A DNA stretch of 61,846 bases from Rhodospirillaceae bacterium (GTDB lineage Bacteria > Pseudomonadota > Alphaproteobacteria > SP197): NCBI GenBank assembly GCA_002722885.1, contig PBNE01000009.1, positions 1-61,846 of the forward strand, read 5' to 3'. The position numbers were made by a program, and so were the translations under genes. Shown in pieces: positions 10,857 to 22,295 of this stretch (position 1 is the first letter of the stretch; each line of letters opens with the position of its first letter). Under the pieces are notes generated by a model. The model was not told where the DNA came from. It saw only the letters and a program-made list of their open reading frames with translations, and ran no database searches.

Positions 10857-11507
10857 ATGATTATCTTCGACTTCGACGGTGTGTTGCTGGGAAGTGATTA
10901 GATCTCGTGCAGCAACGACGCAGAGGAATTAACTAAAGCGGGTTTTCCCTACACTGCCGAGGAAGTTGCCGAGCAATTTCTGGGTGTCGCGCTGGTCGAG
11001 ATGCTGGAGATGATCGAACGGGATCATGGCCGTCCCTTGCCGCCGGGTTTCCTGCAACACCTCAAGGAAACGACGACAGCAAGGTTCGATGCAGAACTCG
11101 CCGCTGTTGAAGGTGTCGGAGGAATGCTTGAGCTCCTCGACCTGCCGCGCTGTGTCGCATCAAGCAGTGACCTTGCCCGTCTGCACCACTCCCTGGGTTT
11201 GGTTGGACTGTTGGATCAGCTCCCGCCCCACATATACAGCGCCGATCAGGTCGCGCGCGGCAAGCCGGAGCCCGACCTGTTTTTGCATGCTGCGGAAGCC
11301 ATGGACCATGCGCCTGATCGCTGCCTGGTGATTGAAGACAGCCTCGCCGGTGTGGCTGCGGGCAGGGCGGCCGGCATGACGGTTCTCGGGTTTGTCGGGG
11401 CCAGTCATATTCCATTGGGCCATGATGAGCGCCTGCGGGAAGCAGGTGCCCACAAGGTCTTTGATTCCATGGCCGATCTTTCCTCGCTGATCGATGCGTT
11501 TGCCTGA
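10857..11507 (+). pseudogene. HAD-IA phosphatase gene interrupted by an amber codon
   Basis: The frame begins ATG 10857 with the HAD motif I (IIFDFDGVLLGSD), hits TAG at 10899-10901, and continues in the same frame without shift to 11507. The downstream part is family-like: ISC...AEELTKAGFPYTAEEVA, a motif II block VASSSDLARLHHSLG, the lysine block ARGKPEPDLFLHAA, and motif IV VIEDSLAGVAAGRAAGM. Related phosphatases usually have D-S-E just where this copy reads G-S-D-stop, so both the Asp and the following residues have drifted. The remaining frame could start at the internal ATG 11001, but that product would lack the nucleophile aspartates. I read it as a recently inactivated sugar-phosphate or phosphoglycolate-type phosphatase. 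Confidence 0.8.
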
Positions 11508-11562
11508 GTCTGGTGTTATCGTGCGGGCGATTCGAGACGGCTTTTCATTCGATGAGGCTTGT

Positions 11563-12375
11563 ATGAAGCGTGCGGCGCGAGTTCTGGCGCGAGCGGCGAT
11601 GGTGGTAGTGGTTCTGGGGCTTGCGGCTTGTGGCTCCGACCCCGATCCCTATGTCGAGCGCTCTGTTGAGGAGATCTACAACAACGCCGTCGACCTGCTG
11701 CAGAACGGCAACTACGAAGATGCCGCCCGTGAGTTCGATGAGGTGGAGCGCCAGCATCCCTATTCACAATGGGCCACGCGGGCGCAGGTGATGGCTGCCT
11801 ACTCGTACTATCAGAACAGGGACTATGACGAGGCGATCTTCGCGGCAGACCGTTTCATCCAGCTGCATCCCAGCCATGAGGATGTGGCCTACGCCTACTA
11901 TCTGATCGGCCAGTCCTATTATGAGCGCATTTCGGATGTGAAACGCGATCAGCGGATGACCGAGCTGGCACAGGAAGCCTTCCGTGAGGTTTTGCGCCTG
12001 TTCCCGGACTCCGAGTACGGTCGCGATGCCAAGCTGAAGCTTGAACTGACCGGAGATCATCTCGCAGGCAAGCAGATGGATATCGGTCGCTGGTATCAGG
12101 GACGTGAAGAGTATGTGGCGGCGATCAATCGCTTCCACAGCGTGATCATCCTTTATCAGACGACCTCCCACGTGCCCGAAGCTCTGTTGCGTCTGGTTGA
12201 GAGCTATCTTTCCCTGGGCGTGGTGCGCGAGGCGCAGAATGCCGCTGCTGTTCTGGGCTACAACTTCCCCGGCAGCACCTGGTACGAAGATGCCTATTCC
12301 CTTCTCGGTGAACACAATCTAATTCCCCAGCTTTCCGAGGACAATGACCTGATCGTCGGCGAACTCGAAGGTTAG
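11563..12375 (+). CDS. bamD: BamD, outer-membrane assembly lipoprotein
   Basis: Lipoprotein of the BAM complex that inserts beta-barrel proteins. The ATG at 11563 gives 270 residues with a signal peptide ending in the lipobox LAAC, so lipidation is at C23. Earlier in-frame codons exist but would bury the signal peptide. The mature part carries TPR-like repeats: EEIYNNAVDLLQNGNYEDAAREF, the RQHPYSQWA motif, and later RDAKLKLEL and YEDAYSLLGE. It sits upstream of recN, a common alphaproteobacterial neighbourhood. Confidence 0.93.
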   Translation: MKRAARVLARAAMVVVVLGLAACGSDPDPYVERSVEEIYNNAVDLLQNGNYEDAAREFDEVERQHPYSQWATRAQVMAAYSYYQNRDYDEAIFAADRFIQLHPSHEDVAYAYYLIGQSYYERISDVKRDQRMTELAQEAFREVLRLFPDSEYGRDAKLKLELTGDHLAGKQMDIGRWYQGREEYVAAINRFHSVIILYQTTSHVPEALLRLVESYLSLGVVREAQNAAAVLGYNFPGSTWYEDAYSLLGEHNLIPQLSEDNDLIVGELEG

Positions 12376-12393
12376 TCAGGAGACCGCCCGGCA

Positions 12394-16169
<3,776 letters not shown>

Positions 16170-16260
16170 TCTTGCCTTTTCGGTGCCATAGTCCTTGTTC
16201 ACGGTGTGCTCCACCTGTCGGGATGCGAAGGCCCGGCGCAGACGGAGCATTGAGAACGGA

Positions 16261-16437
16261 ATGAAGCGATCAACAAGGCGAAATCTGCTGGCGACCAGTA
16301 CGGTGGGGCTGGCGATGGCGCCCCTGCGGTCGTGGGCTGATCTCCTGGCGACGCCTGCACAGCCGGCGGGGCCGTTCTATCCCTTGGAGCTGCCGCTCGA
16401 TGACGACAACGATTTCACGCCCGGGGGTTCGCGGTAG
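16261..16437 (+). pseudogene. Truncated intradiol dioxygenase-like gene (5' remnant)
   Basis: An ATG at 16261 opens a 58-residue frame with a Tat-like signal (RSTRRNLLA, then a hydrophobic stretch), followed by ATPAQPAGPFYPLELPLDDDND. This matches the start of secreted intradiol (protocatechuate-type) dioxygenases, where PxQxxGPFYP is the hallmark. The similarity then stops abruptly and the frame ends at TAG. The catalytic Tyr and His residues are all missing. The break coincides with the 3' end of the convergent DmpA-type gene (stop at 16377), suggesting a deletion or recombination junction that fused the two. Non-functional as a dioxygenase. Confidence 0.65.
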
Positions 16438-17549
16438 CGGTCGAACTGTTTGAGGGTAGCGACGAGTCTGTCGCGATCCAGCGCGACGGCCGTGTGGTTG
16501 TCGATGCCCACCATCTCCTCGCTCACGGCCAGGACATTCATGATCGCTTCGTCCACGGCCTGAATTACGGCCTCGAAGAACGGATCGAGCCGGTGATCGG
16601 GAATGAGATCGAAGCTGACGACGGCCTCGTCCCGGTCGTGGCGTTCTGATCCGGCGGTCGAAAACGCCATGAAGATGTCGCCGGACCCATGTCCCGAGAT
16701 TGAGCCTCCCTTGCCGACACCCAGCGAGATGCGTCGGGCCAGTCGCTTGCACTGGTGTGAGATTAGTGGCGCATCGGTCGCCACAGCGGCGATGATCGAG
16801 CCAGTGTCTTCGCCATAGGGTTCGGGACCGGGCAGGTGCTCGGCCATGGGAATGCCTGCGATGGTGAGCTGGGAGCGCAGGCCGAAGTTGGCCTGCACAA
16901 AGGCGCCGACGTGGTAGATCTCACCGCCGTGCGCGACCTGCCGTGAGGCCGTGCCGGAGCCGCCCTTGTGGCCATAGAGCATCATGCCCGTGCCGCCGCC
17001 CACGCTGCCTTCTTCTATGGGACCAGCGGTGGCGGCCTCGATGGCCTGGAAGGTGTGTTCGCGAGTGACGTGGAAGCCGTTGATGTCGTTCAGCCAGCCG
17101 TCATAGGTCTCGCCGGCCACGGGCAGACCCCAGCTTGGACCGTCACCGTAGCTGTCCGCGTGCTTGTGCAACCACTCGATGGTGGCATCGCGGGTCACGC
17201 CGCAGGAATGAGTGTTGGTGATGGTAATCGGACCATCGGCCTTGCCGGCTTCCTCGATCCACCAGCTTCCGGTGAGCTCGCCGTTGCCGTTCAGGCTGTG
17301 CTGGCCGGCCCAGACCGCCGCATCGGGGCGCTTGAGCCCGCAGGGCAGGATGGCGGTCACGCCGGTGCGGATCGGGCCCTTGCCGACCTCCAGCGGGCCG
17401 CCAGAGCCCTCTATCAGGGTGCAGTAGCCGACCTCGACGCCGGGTACGTCGGTGATGGCGTTGTTGGCGCCGGGGTGGCCGTCGAAGGGGATGCCGAGCG
17501 CGCGTGCTCGGGTTTTGCCGGACGGCGTGGCGAGAAGCGGATTGGTCAT
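16377..17549 (-). CDS. DmpA/P1-family aminopeptidase (N-terminal nucleophile)
   Basis: A 390-residue member of the P1 (DmpA, L-aminopeptidase/D-esterase) family, which self-cleaves before a Ser to form the active enzyme. Visible family blocks are NNAITDVPGVEVGY, PIRTGVTAILP, ITITNTHSCG, EGSVGGGTGM, and the cleavage and nucleophile region GHGSGDIFMAFSTA with the predicted Gly-Ser scissile bond. The last residues (VKSLSSSSGSSKG) are low complexity and read through the remnant dioxygenase region, so the natural C-terminus may have been altered by the junction there. The peptide substrate cannot be inferred from sequence alone. Confidence 0.85.
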   Translation of the reverse strand: MTNPLLATPSGKTRARALGIPFDGHPGANNAITDVPGVEVGYCTLIEGSGGPLEVGKGPIRTGVTAILPCGLKRPDAAVWAGQHSLNGNGELTGSWWIEEAGKADGPITITNTHSCGVTRDATIEWLHKHADSYGDGPSWGLPVAGETYDGWLNDINGFHVTREHTFQAIEAATAGPIEEGSVGGGTGMMLYGHKGGSGTASRQVAHGGEIYHVGAFVQANFGLRSQLTIAGIPMAEHLPGPEPYGEDTGSIIAAVATDAPLISHQCKRLARRISLGVGKGGSISGHGSGDIFMAFSTAGSERHDRDEAVVSFDLIPDHRLDPFFEAVIQAVDEAIMNVLAVSEEMVGIDNHTAVALDRDRLVATLKQFDRYREPPGVKSLSSSSGSSKG

Positions 17550-17561
17550 GGCGGTTCTCCT

Positions 17562-17825
17562 TCAGACGGGCGCCAGCGTGCGGGCAACCCTTTCCAGCAG
17601 TCTACGGCGTTCGGCCGATGTGTTGACGGCAAATCGCTCGAAATCGGACGGGAGGTCCAGCCGCACATCACAGAACAGGCCCGCAGGATCTTCATGGAAG
17701 TGCAGGAAGGCACGCGACTTCACATAAAACACGCCGCGCTTCTTTTCCTTCATGCCACCCAGGGTGCGAAGCTCCGCCAGGAGGGGTTCCAGCGCATCGA
17801 GTGCCTGGACGGTCGCGTGCTTCAA
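17562..17825 (-). CDS. Small conserved-looking hypothetical protein (87 aa)
   Basis: I do not recognise a named family. The protein begins MKHATVQALDALEPLLAELR, has a central GVFYVKSRAFLHFHED region rich in aromatics, and ends with a basic helix (ERRRLLERVARTLAPV). It reads as a compact globular alpha/beta protein with no signal or membrane segment. It lies between the aminopeptidase PepP-like gene and the DmpA-like gene on the same strand, with 12 bases to the latter, so it is probably co-transcribed. The codon usage resembles its neighbours and the opposite strand lacks a better gene here. Confidence 0.6.
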   Translation of the reverse strand: MKHATVQALDALEPLLAELRTLGGMKEKKRGVFYVKSRAFLHFHEDPAGLFCDVRLDLPSDFERFAVNTSAERRRLLERVARTLAPV

Positions 17826-17852
17826 GTCCGTGTCCCTGTCGCCGTCCCAGCC

Positions 17853-19910
17853 TCACATGCCGTCCTGCAGAGGGCGTGTGGCCGCGGCCAGCCAGGAGGC
17901 TGTTTTGGCGTCGAGCAGCGGTGTCAGCGTATCGCAGACATCAGCATGGTAGGCATCGAGCCAGGCGATCTCGGACTCGGTCATCGCCGAGGTGTCGATC
18001 AGGCGCCGGTCGATCGGAGCCTTGGTGATGGTCGACATTTGCAGCATCGGACGTTCGGTCTCGCCGGGGTCCTCTTCGATCACAACCAGGTTCTCGATGC
18101 GGATGCCCCAGGCGTCGGTGCGGTAGTAGCCGGGTTCGTTGGAAACAATCATGCCCGGCTTCAGGGCGACGTTGCTGGTCTTCGACACCCGCTGCGGGCC
18201 CTCATGCACACTTAGATAGCTGCCGACGCCATGGCCGGTGCCATGATCGAAGTCGGCACCGAGCTGCCAGACCTGGGCACGGGCGAGATAGTCCAGCGCT
18301 GCGCCGCTCGATTCCTTCGGAAGCCGTGCGGTGGCCATAGCGATATGGCCTTTCAGGACGGCCGTGAAGTGCGCACGCTGGTCGTCATCGGGTTCGCCGA
18401 TGGCGATGGTGCGGGTGACATCGGTGGTGCCGTCGGGATACTGGCCGCCACTGTCGACAAGATAGAGAGAGCCGGGCTCGAAGCTGCGGTTGGTCCATTC
18501 GCTGACGTGGTAATGTACGACCGCTCCGTTGGGACCGAAGCCCGAGATCGTGTCGAAGCTGCCGCCGCGATAGCCATCAACTTCCGCGCGGAATTCGGCC
18601 AGCTTCGCAGCGGCGCTGATCTCGTCGACCTCTTCGTTGCGGCCCTCCCGGTTGGCATGGTCGAGCCAGGCCAGGAACCGGGTCAACGCCACGCCGTCGC
18701 GGATGTGTGCAGCGCGCGTTCCGGCGATTTCGGTCGTGTTCTTGCAGGCCTTGGGCAAGGCGCAAGGATCCTCTGCCACGGTGACGGAACCGCCCGAAGC
18801 CTCGATCCTGTTGGCGAACCAGGACGCACCGGTTTCCCCGTCGATCCGTATCGTGCGGCCCTCTGCACTGATCGTCTCGATCGTGCCCGGCAGAGCCTCG
18901 CGAGGCTGCACCGTCACACACTCCGGCAACCAGGCGTGAACCTCGGCAGTGACCTTGCGCCGGTCCGTGAACAGCGTGACGGCGCCTGACGACTCTACGG
19001 TGGCAAAGGAGAGGGAGAGCGGCGTGCAGGGAATGTCGCCACCGCGAACGTTCAGCAGCCAGGCGATCGACGCGGGATCGGAGATTACTACCGCATCGGC
19101 TCCCTCCTCTGCGAGACCGGCTGTAACGGCGTCGATTTTGTCCTGCGCGGCCTGGCCCGCGTACTCCAGGGGATGGACCTGCATGGCGGAAAGCGGCGGT
19201 ACAGGCTGATTCGACCAGACGGCATCAAGCGGGTTGGTCTCACACGGCACCAGCGTACCACCGGCTTTCTCAACGGCAGCGTTCAGTTTCGTGAGTCCCG
19301 GCACCGTATGGAGCCAGGGGTCATAGCCCAGCTTCCGTTTGCCGAGGTTCTCCGCGATCCAGCCTGACGGCGGATCGTTGAAAAGGTGGCGTCGCTCCCA
19401 ATCTTCGGTCCGGACCTGATCCTCGACTTGCAGCGTGTAGCGACCATCGATAAAGATCGAGGCCTTGTCCGCCAGCACGACCGCGACACCGGCCGAACCT
19501 CCGAAACCCGTCAGCCAGAGCAGCCGATCACTGCAGGCGGGAACATATTCGCCCTGATACTCGTCGGCGCGGGGTACGATGAAGCCGTCGATGCCCCGGG
19601 CAGCCATCTCACGGCGCAGGGCGCAAAGACGCCAGGCAGGGGCGGGTGGCCCGGCATTCCGGCCATCGTCCAGCGTGGCTGCGATGGTGTCCTTGAGGGC
19701 TGCGAGCTCGGACCGAAGGAGGTCGCTTGGCTCGGCCACAACCATGGCCATCCATGATTCGGGATCATAGCCCTCGGGCGCCGCCAGAACGCCCGCGATC
19801 AATGCCCTTACATCCGCCACGGACTTGCCCGCACAGGCAGCGGCGAGAAGTTCAGCAAGATTGCTGTCGCCGTGATAGGCGGAATCGGACGGCTTCGGAC
19901 TTGTTGTCAT
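17853..19910 (-). CDS. pepP: Xaa-Pro aminopeptidase (M24B) with N-terminal extension
   Basis: Metallopeptidase that removes N-terminal residues ahead of proline. The ATG at 19910 gives 685 residues. The typical APP-type protein begins around residue 92 (WRLCALRREMAARGIDGFIVPRAD), so about 90 residues are extra. The two creatinase-like domains follow. The C-terminal catalytic domain retains the dinuclear metal ligands: Asp in LVDSGGQY, Asp in GTTDVTRTI, His in GTGHGVGSYL, Glu in SNEPGYY and Glu in ENLVVIEE. It is probably in one transcript with the small gene and DmpA-like gene downstream. The symbol is by family; paralogues exist. Confidence 0.88.
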   Translation of the reverse strand: MTTSPKPSDSAYHGDSNLAELLAAACAGKSVADVRALIAGVLAAPEGYDPESWMAMVVAEPSDLLRSELAALKDTIAATLDDGRNAGPPAPAWRLCALRREMAARGIDGFIVPRADEYQGEYVPACSDRLLWLTGFGGSAGVAVVLADKASIFIDGRYTLQVEDQVRTEDWERRHLFNDPPSGWIAENLGKRKLGYDPWLHTVPGLTKLNAAVEKAGGTLVPCETNPLDAVWSNQPVPPLSAMQVHPLEYAGQAAQDKIDAVTAGLAEEGADAVVISDPASIAWLLNVRGGDIPCTPLSLSFATVESSGAVTLFTDRRKVTAEVHAWLPECVTVQPREALPGTIETISAEGRTIRIDGETGASWFANRIEASGGSVTVAEDPCALPKACKNTTEIAGTRAAHIRDGVALTRFLAWLDHANREGRNEEVDEISAAAKLAEFRAEVDGYRGGSFDTISGFGPNGAVVHYHVSEWTNRSFEPGSLYLVDSGGQYPDGTTDVTRTIAIGEPDDDQRAHFTAVLKGHIAMATARLPKESSGAALDYLARAQVWQLGADFDHGTGHGVGSYLSVHEGPQRVSKTSNVALKPGMIVSNEPGYYRTDAWGIRIENLVVIEEDPGETERPMLQMSTITKAPIDRRLIDTSAMTESEIAWLDAYHADVCDTLTPLLDAKTASWLAAATRPLQDGM

Positions 19911-19978
19911 GGCTTTTCCCTGATCTCCGGTCAAAATAGCGGCCAGCCGCAACGCCATGCAACAAAAGGCCGAAGCTT

Positions 19979-20734
19979 GTGAGTGCGATCCATCTCGCCC
20001 AGATCACCGATCTTCACATTGAGGCCGATCCGGGCAAGCTGTCCAAGGATCGCGATACCCTTGCTACGTTGTGCGCGGTGACTGAGCGTGTGCGTGAGGC
20101 GGCGTCCGATCTGGTGCTGGCGACCGGCGATCTGGTGAATGACGGCAGCCCTGTGGCCTACCGTCGATTGAAGCCGGTGCTGGATGGTCTTGAGCGGCCC
20201 GTTGCAGCGATTCCGGGCAACCATGATCTGGTCTCGGTCATACGTGAGCATCTGGCGGGTGGGCCGGTATCGCTCGACCCCGTCCATGATCTAGGAAACT
20301 GGCGAATTCTGATGCTGGACAGCACGGTTGAGGGAGAGGTGCATGGTCATCTCGGTCCGGAGCGCCTTGCCGCGCTGGATGAAGAATTGAGTAAGGCTGA
20401 GGGACAGCATGTCCTGATCGTGATGCACCATCAGCCGGCGCCGATCGGCAGCCCGCTGGACGACGTTGGTCTCGACAACGCACCCGATCTGTTTGACGTC
20501 ATGGACCGGCATGAGCATGTGCGCGGCCTGTTGTGGGGACATATTCATCATATCCACGAAAGCGAACGACGCGGCGTTGCCCTGATCGGATCGCCGTCGA
20601 CCTGCTTCCAGTTCGACGGCCGCCCGGACCATCCGTTCAGCATCACCGATGAGCCCCCTGCCTGGCGTGCGCTCACCTTGCAGGATGACGGCGGCATCGA
20701 GACCCGGGTGAATTGGGTGCCTGAAGCGCTCTAG
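19979..20734 (+). CDS. CpdA-like calcineurin-type phosphodiesterase
   Basis: A 251-residue class III cyclic-nucleotide-phosphodiesterase-like metallophosphoesterase. Motifs in order: DLH (QITDLHIE), GDLVND, GNHDL, MHHQPAPIG and GHIHHI, which together make the two-metal site. Family members hydrolyse cAMP or related phosphodiesters, but the substrate is not proven here. The start is a GTG at 19979, chosen because MSAIHLAQITDLH matches the usual N-terminus. It is divergent from the aminopeptidase gene, with 68 bases between starts, and converges on the P-loop gene with a four-base overlap of the stops. Confidence 0.87.
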   Translation: MSAIHLAQITDLHIEADPGKLSKDRDTLATLCAVTERVREAASDLVLATGDLVNDGSPVAYRRLKPVLDGLERPVAAIPGNHDLVSVIREHLAGGPVSLDPVHDLGNWRILMLDSTVEGEVHGHLGPERLAALDEELSKAEGQHVLIVMHHQPAPIGSPLDDVGLDNAPDLFDVMDRHEHVRGLLWGHIHHIHESERRGVALIGSPSTCFQFDGRPDHPFSITDEPPAWRALTLQDDGGIETRVNWVPEAL

Positions 20735-21237
20735 ATCTCCGAGCCCATCCAGGCGGCAACGGCTTCTGCGGTCTCGCTGATGGGACGGTAGTTGGAGAAG
20801 GTCGCGTTTTTGAGGCCGGCGCCTTGGTTTCCTGCTATCTGGCGGGCTGAGGCGGCGAGGTCGTTGGACCGTCCGACGGTCGGGTCGCCGCTCAGGCGGT
20901 CGGTTCCGGTTTCCAGCGGTGTTGTCAGCGCGGAGATCGAGAGCGGCATGGCGAGCGTGTCGCGCAGGGACTCAAGCGTTGCTGCGTGAGGCACATGAAG
21001 GGCCATCACGAACCGCTCGACCCCGGCCTTGCGATAGTTCGTGATCATGGCCGGGAGGTTGGCGAGAAAGACACGGTGTGCGGCGTCGTCTTCGAGGCCG
21101 GCGTCGAACCACATCAGCCAGTCGAGATCGAGCGCGGCATAGGGACGTCCGGCATCCTCGAGGCGCTGGGCCAGCTCTTCCACGACGCTGGTCTTGCCCA
21201 CGCCGAAGACACCGGTGATCAGCAGCGCCTCGCTCAT
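20731..21237 (-). CDS. P-loop NTPase, small kinase-like protein
   Basis: A 168-residue protein whose N-terminus holds a Walker A loop (TGVFGVGKTS, residues 8-17) followed by VVEELAQRLEDAGRPYAALDLDWL, resembling nucleotide/nucleoside-kinase or CoaE-type P-loop folds. The rest shows no signature that fixes a substrate. Its ATG overlaps the prmA stop by four bases (ATGA), so translation is probably coupled to prmA. Function unknown; it may be a small-molecule kinase. Confidence 0.75.
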   Translation of the reverse strand: MSEALLITGVFGVGKTSVVEELAQRLEDAGRPYAALDLDWLMWFDAGLEDDAAHRVFLANLPAMITNYRKAGVERFVMALHVPHAATLESLRDTLAMPLSISALTTPLETGTDRLSGDPTVGRSNDLAASARQIAGNQGAGLKNATFSNYRPISETAEAVAAWMGSEI

Positions 21238-22115
21238 CCCTTCATCATGGTGAGCGTCGACCAGTCGCGCAGGTCGCCGCGCTCCACCAGGGTCAGGCCC
21301 GCGGCCTGATGCGCCTGCTGCACTGCGTCGGCCTGGCTCGACAGCATGCCCGAGAGGATCGTGATGCCACCGGGCTTCAGAACCCGGGCCAGGTCCGGCG
21401 CCATAGCGATCAGCGGATTGGCCAGGATGTTGGCGAGGATGAGATCATACGGCGCGCGGGCGTCGACCTCTGATGTGGCGTAACCGTCACCGGCCATGGC
21501 CGTGATGCGCTGGGCTGCGCAGTTGGCTGTGGCGGCATCACGGGCAAAGTCGGCGGAGGCCGGGTCGACGTCGAGCGCCAGAACCTCGCAGTCGTATAGC
21601 TTTACAGCGCCGATCGCGAGAATGCCGGAGCCGCAGCCCATATCCAGCGTGTTGGCGGGATGAAATCCCCGGTCTCGCAGGCTGCCGAGTGCCAGAAGGC
21701 AGCCTTCTGTCGTGGCATGCTCGCCGGAGCCGAAGGCGATCCCGGCATCGATCAGAATAGGGATGCGGTCGAGATCGGGCGGGCCGACGTGACTGCCATG
21801 GATCCAGAATGGCCCGATGGGCAGGGGCGGGAAAGCTTCGACCGTCTCGGCGACCCAGTCTCGTCCCGCGACCTCCTCGATGGCCAGAGGCATGACCGCC
21901 GCGGTGGCCCCCAGGGCCTGGGCAATCTGTGCCTGCAGAGTATCGATGTGGGGTTGCTCGTAGAACAGCGCGGCCACGGACCAGACTCCATCGGGCTCGA
22001 GTTCGAAGGTTGTCACCGCCAGCGCCCCGGCCTCTTCAAAGGCGGCGTCGGTCGCTTCCACCATTTCCTTGGCGAGTGTGACCGAGACCTGCCACGTGTT
22101 GGACAGCTCAGACAT
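21234..22115 (-). CDS. prmA: PrmA, ribosomal protein L11 methyltransferase
   Basis: SAM-dependent methyltransferase that trimethylates L11. It has 293 residues. The N-terminal substrate domain is followed by the SAM domain: IDAGIAFGSGEHATTEGCLLAL, LDMGCGSGILAIGAVKL (motif I), VLALDVDP (motif II), and ILANILANPL, which corresponds to the NPPF-like motif IV used by PrmA. A downstream P-loop gene is coupled to it by a four-base overlap. Confidence 0.93.
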   Translation of the reverse strand: MSELSNTWQVSVTLAKEMVEATDAAFEEAGALAVTTFELEPDGVWSVAALFYEQPHIDTLQAQIAQALGATAAVMPLAIEEVAGRDWVAETVEAFPPLPIGPFWIHGSHVGPPDLDRIPILIDAGIAFGSGEHATTEGCLLALGSLRDRGFHPANTLDMGCGSGILAIGAVKLYDCEVLALDVDPASADFARDAATANCAAQRITAMAGDGYATSEVDARAPYDLILANILANPLIAMAPDLARVLKPGGITILSGMLSSQADAVQQAHQAAGLTLVERGDLRDWSTLTMMKG

Positions 22116-22129
22116 GGCAAGTCCTGTTT

Positions 22130-22265
22130 CCCTCCCCCCAATGTCGGGGAGGGTCAGGGAGAGGGGGAGCCCGAAGGGCCTCCGGCACTAACTCTGCTAC
22201 CGGGCTTCGATGCGGCCTTGCCGCATACCCCCCATCCTGACCTTCCCCCGCAAGGGGGCAAGGAA
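22130..22265. repeat. Inverted pair of REP-like GC-rich hairpins
   Basis: The gap between prmA and uvrD contains two hairpins of the same style in opposite orientation. One is CCTCCCC...GGGGAGG (about 22130-22154) followed by a GTCAGGGAGAGGGGG tail. The other is read on the minus strand: CCCCC-TTGC-GGGGG (stem about 22245-22260) followed by a GTCAGGATGGGGG tail. The paired layout resembles the bacterial interspersed mosaic elements (BIME/REP) seen in alphaproteobacteria. Each could also act as an intrinsic terminator-like stem for the flanking genes. Confidence 0.55.
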
Positions 22266-22295
22266 AATGAGGGTTGTCTTTCGACATCGATGCCA

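Noticed and set aside
16968..18215. A 415-codon plus-strand frame opposite the DmpA-like gene, the small gene and PepP
   Set aside because: It crosses three genes that have real motifs, so it is a shadow frame.
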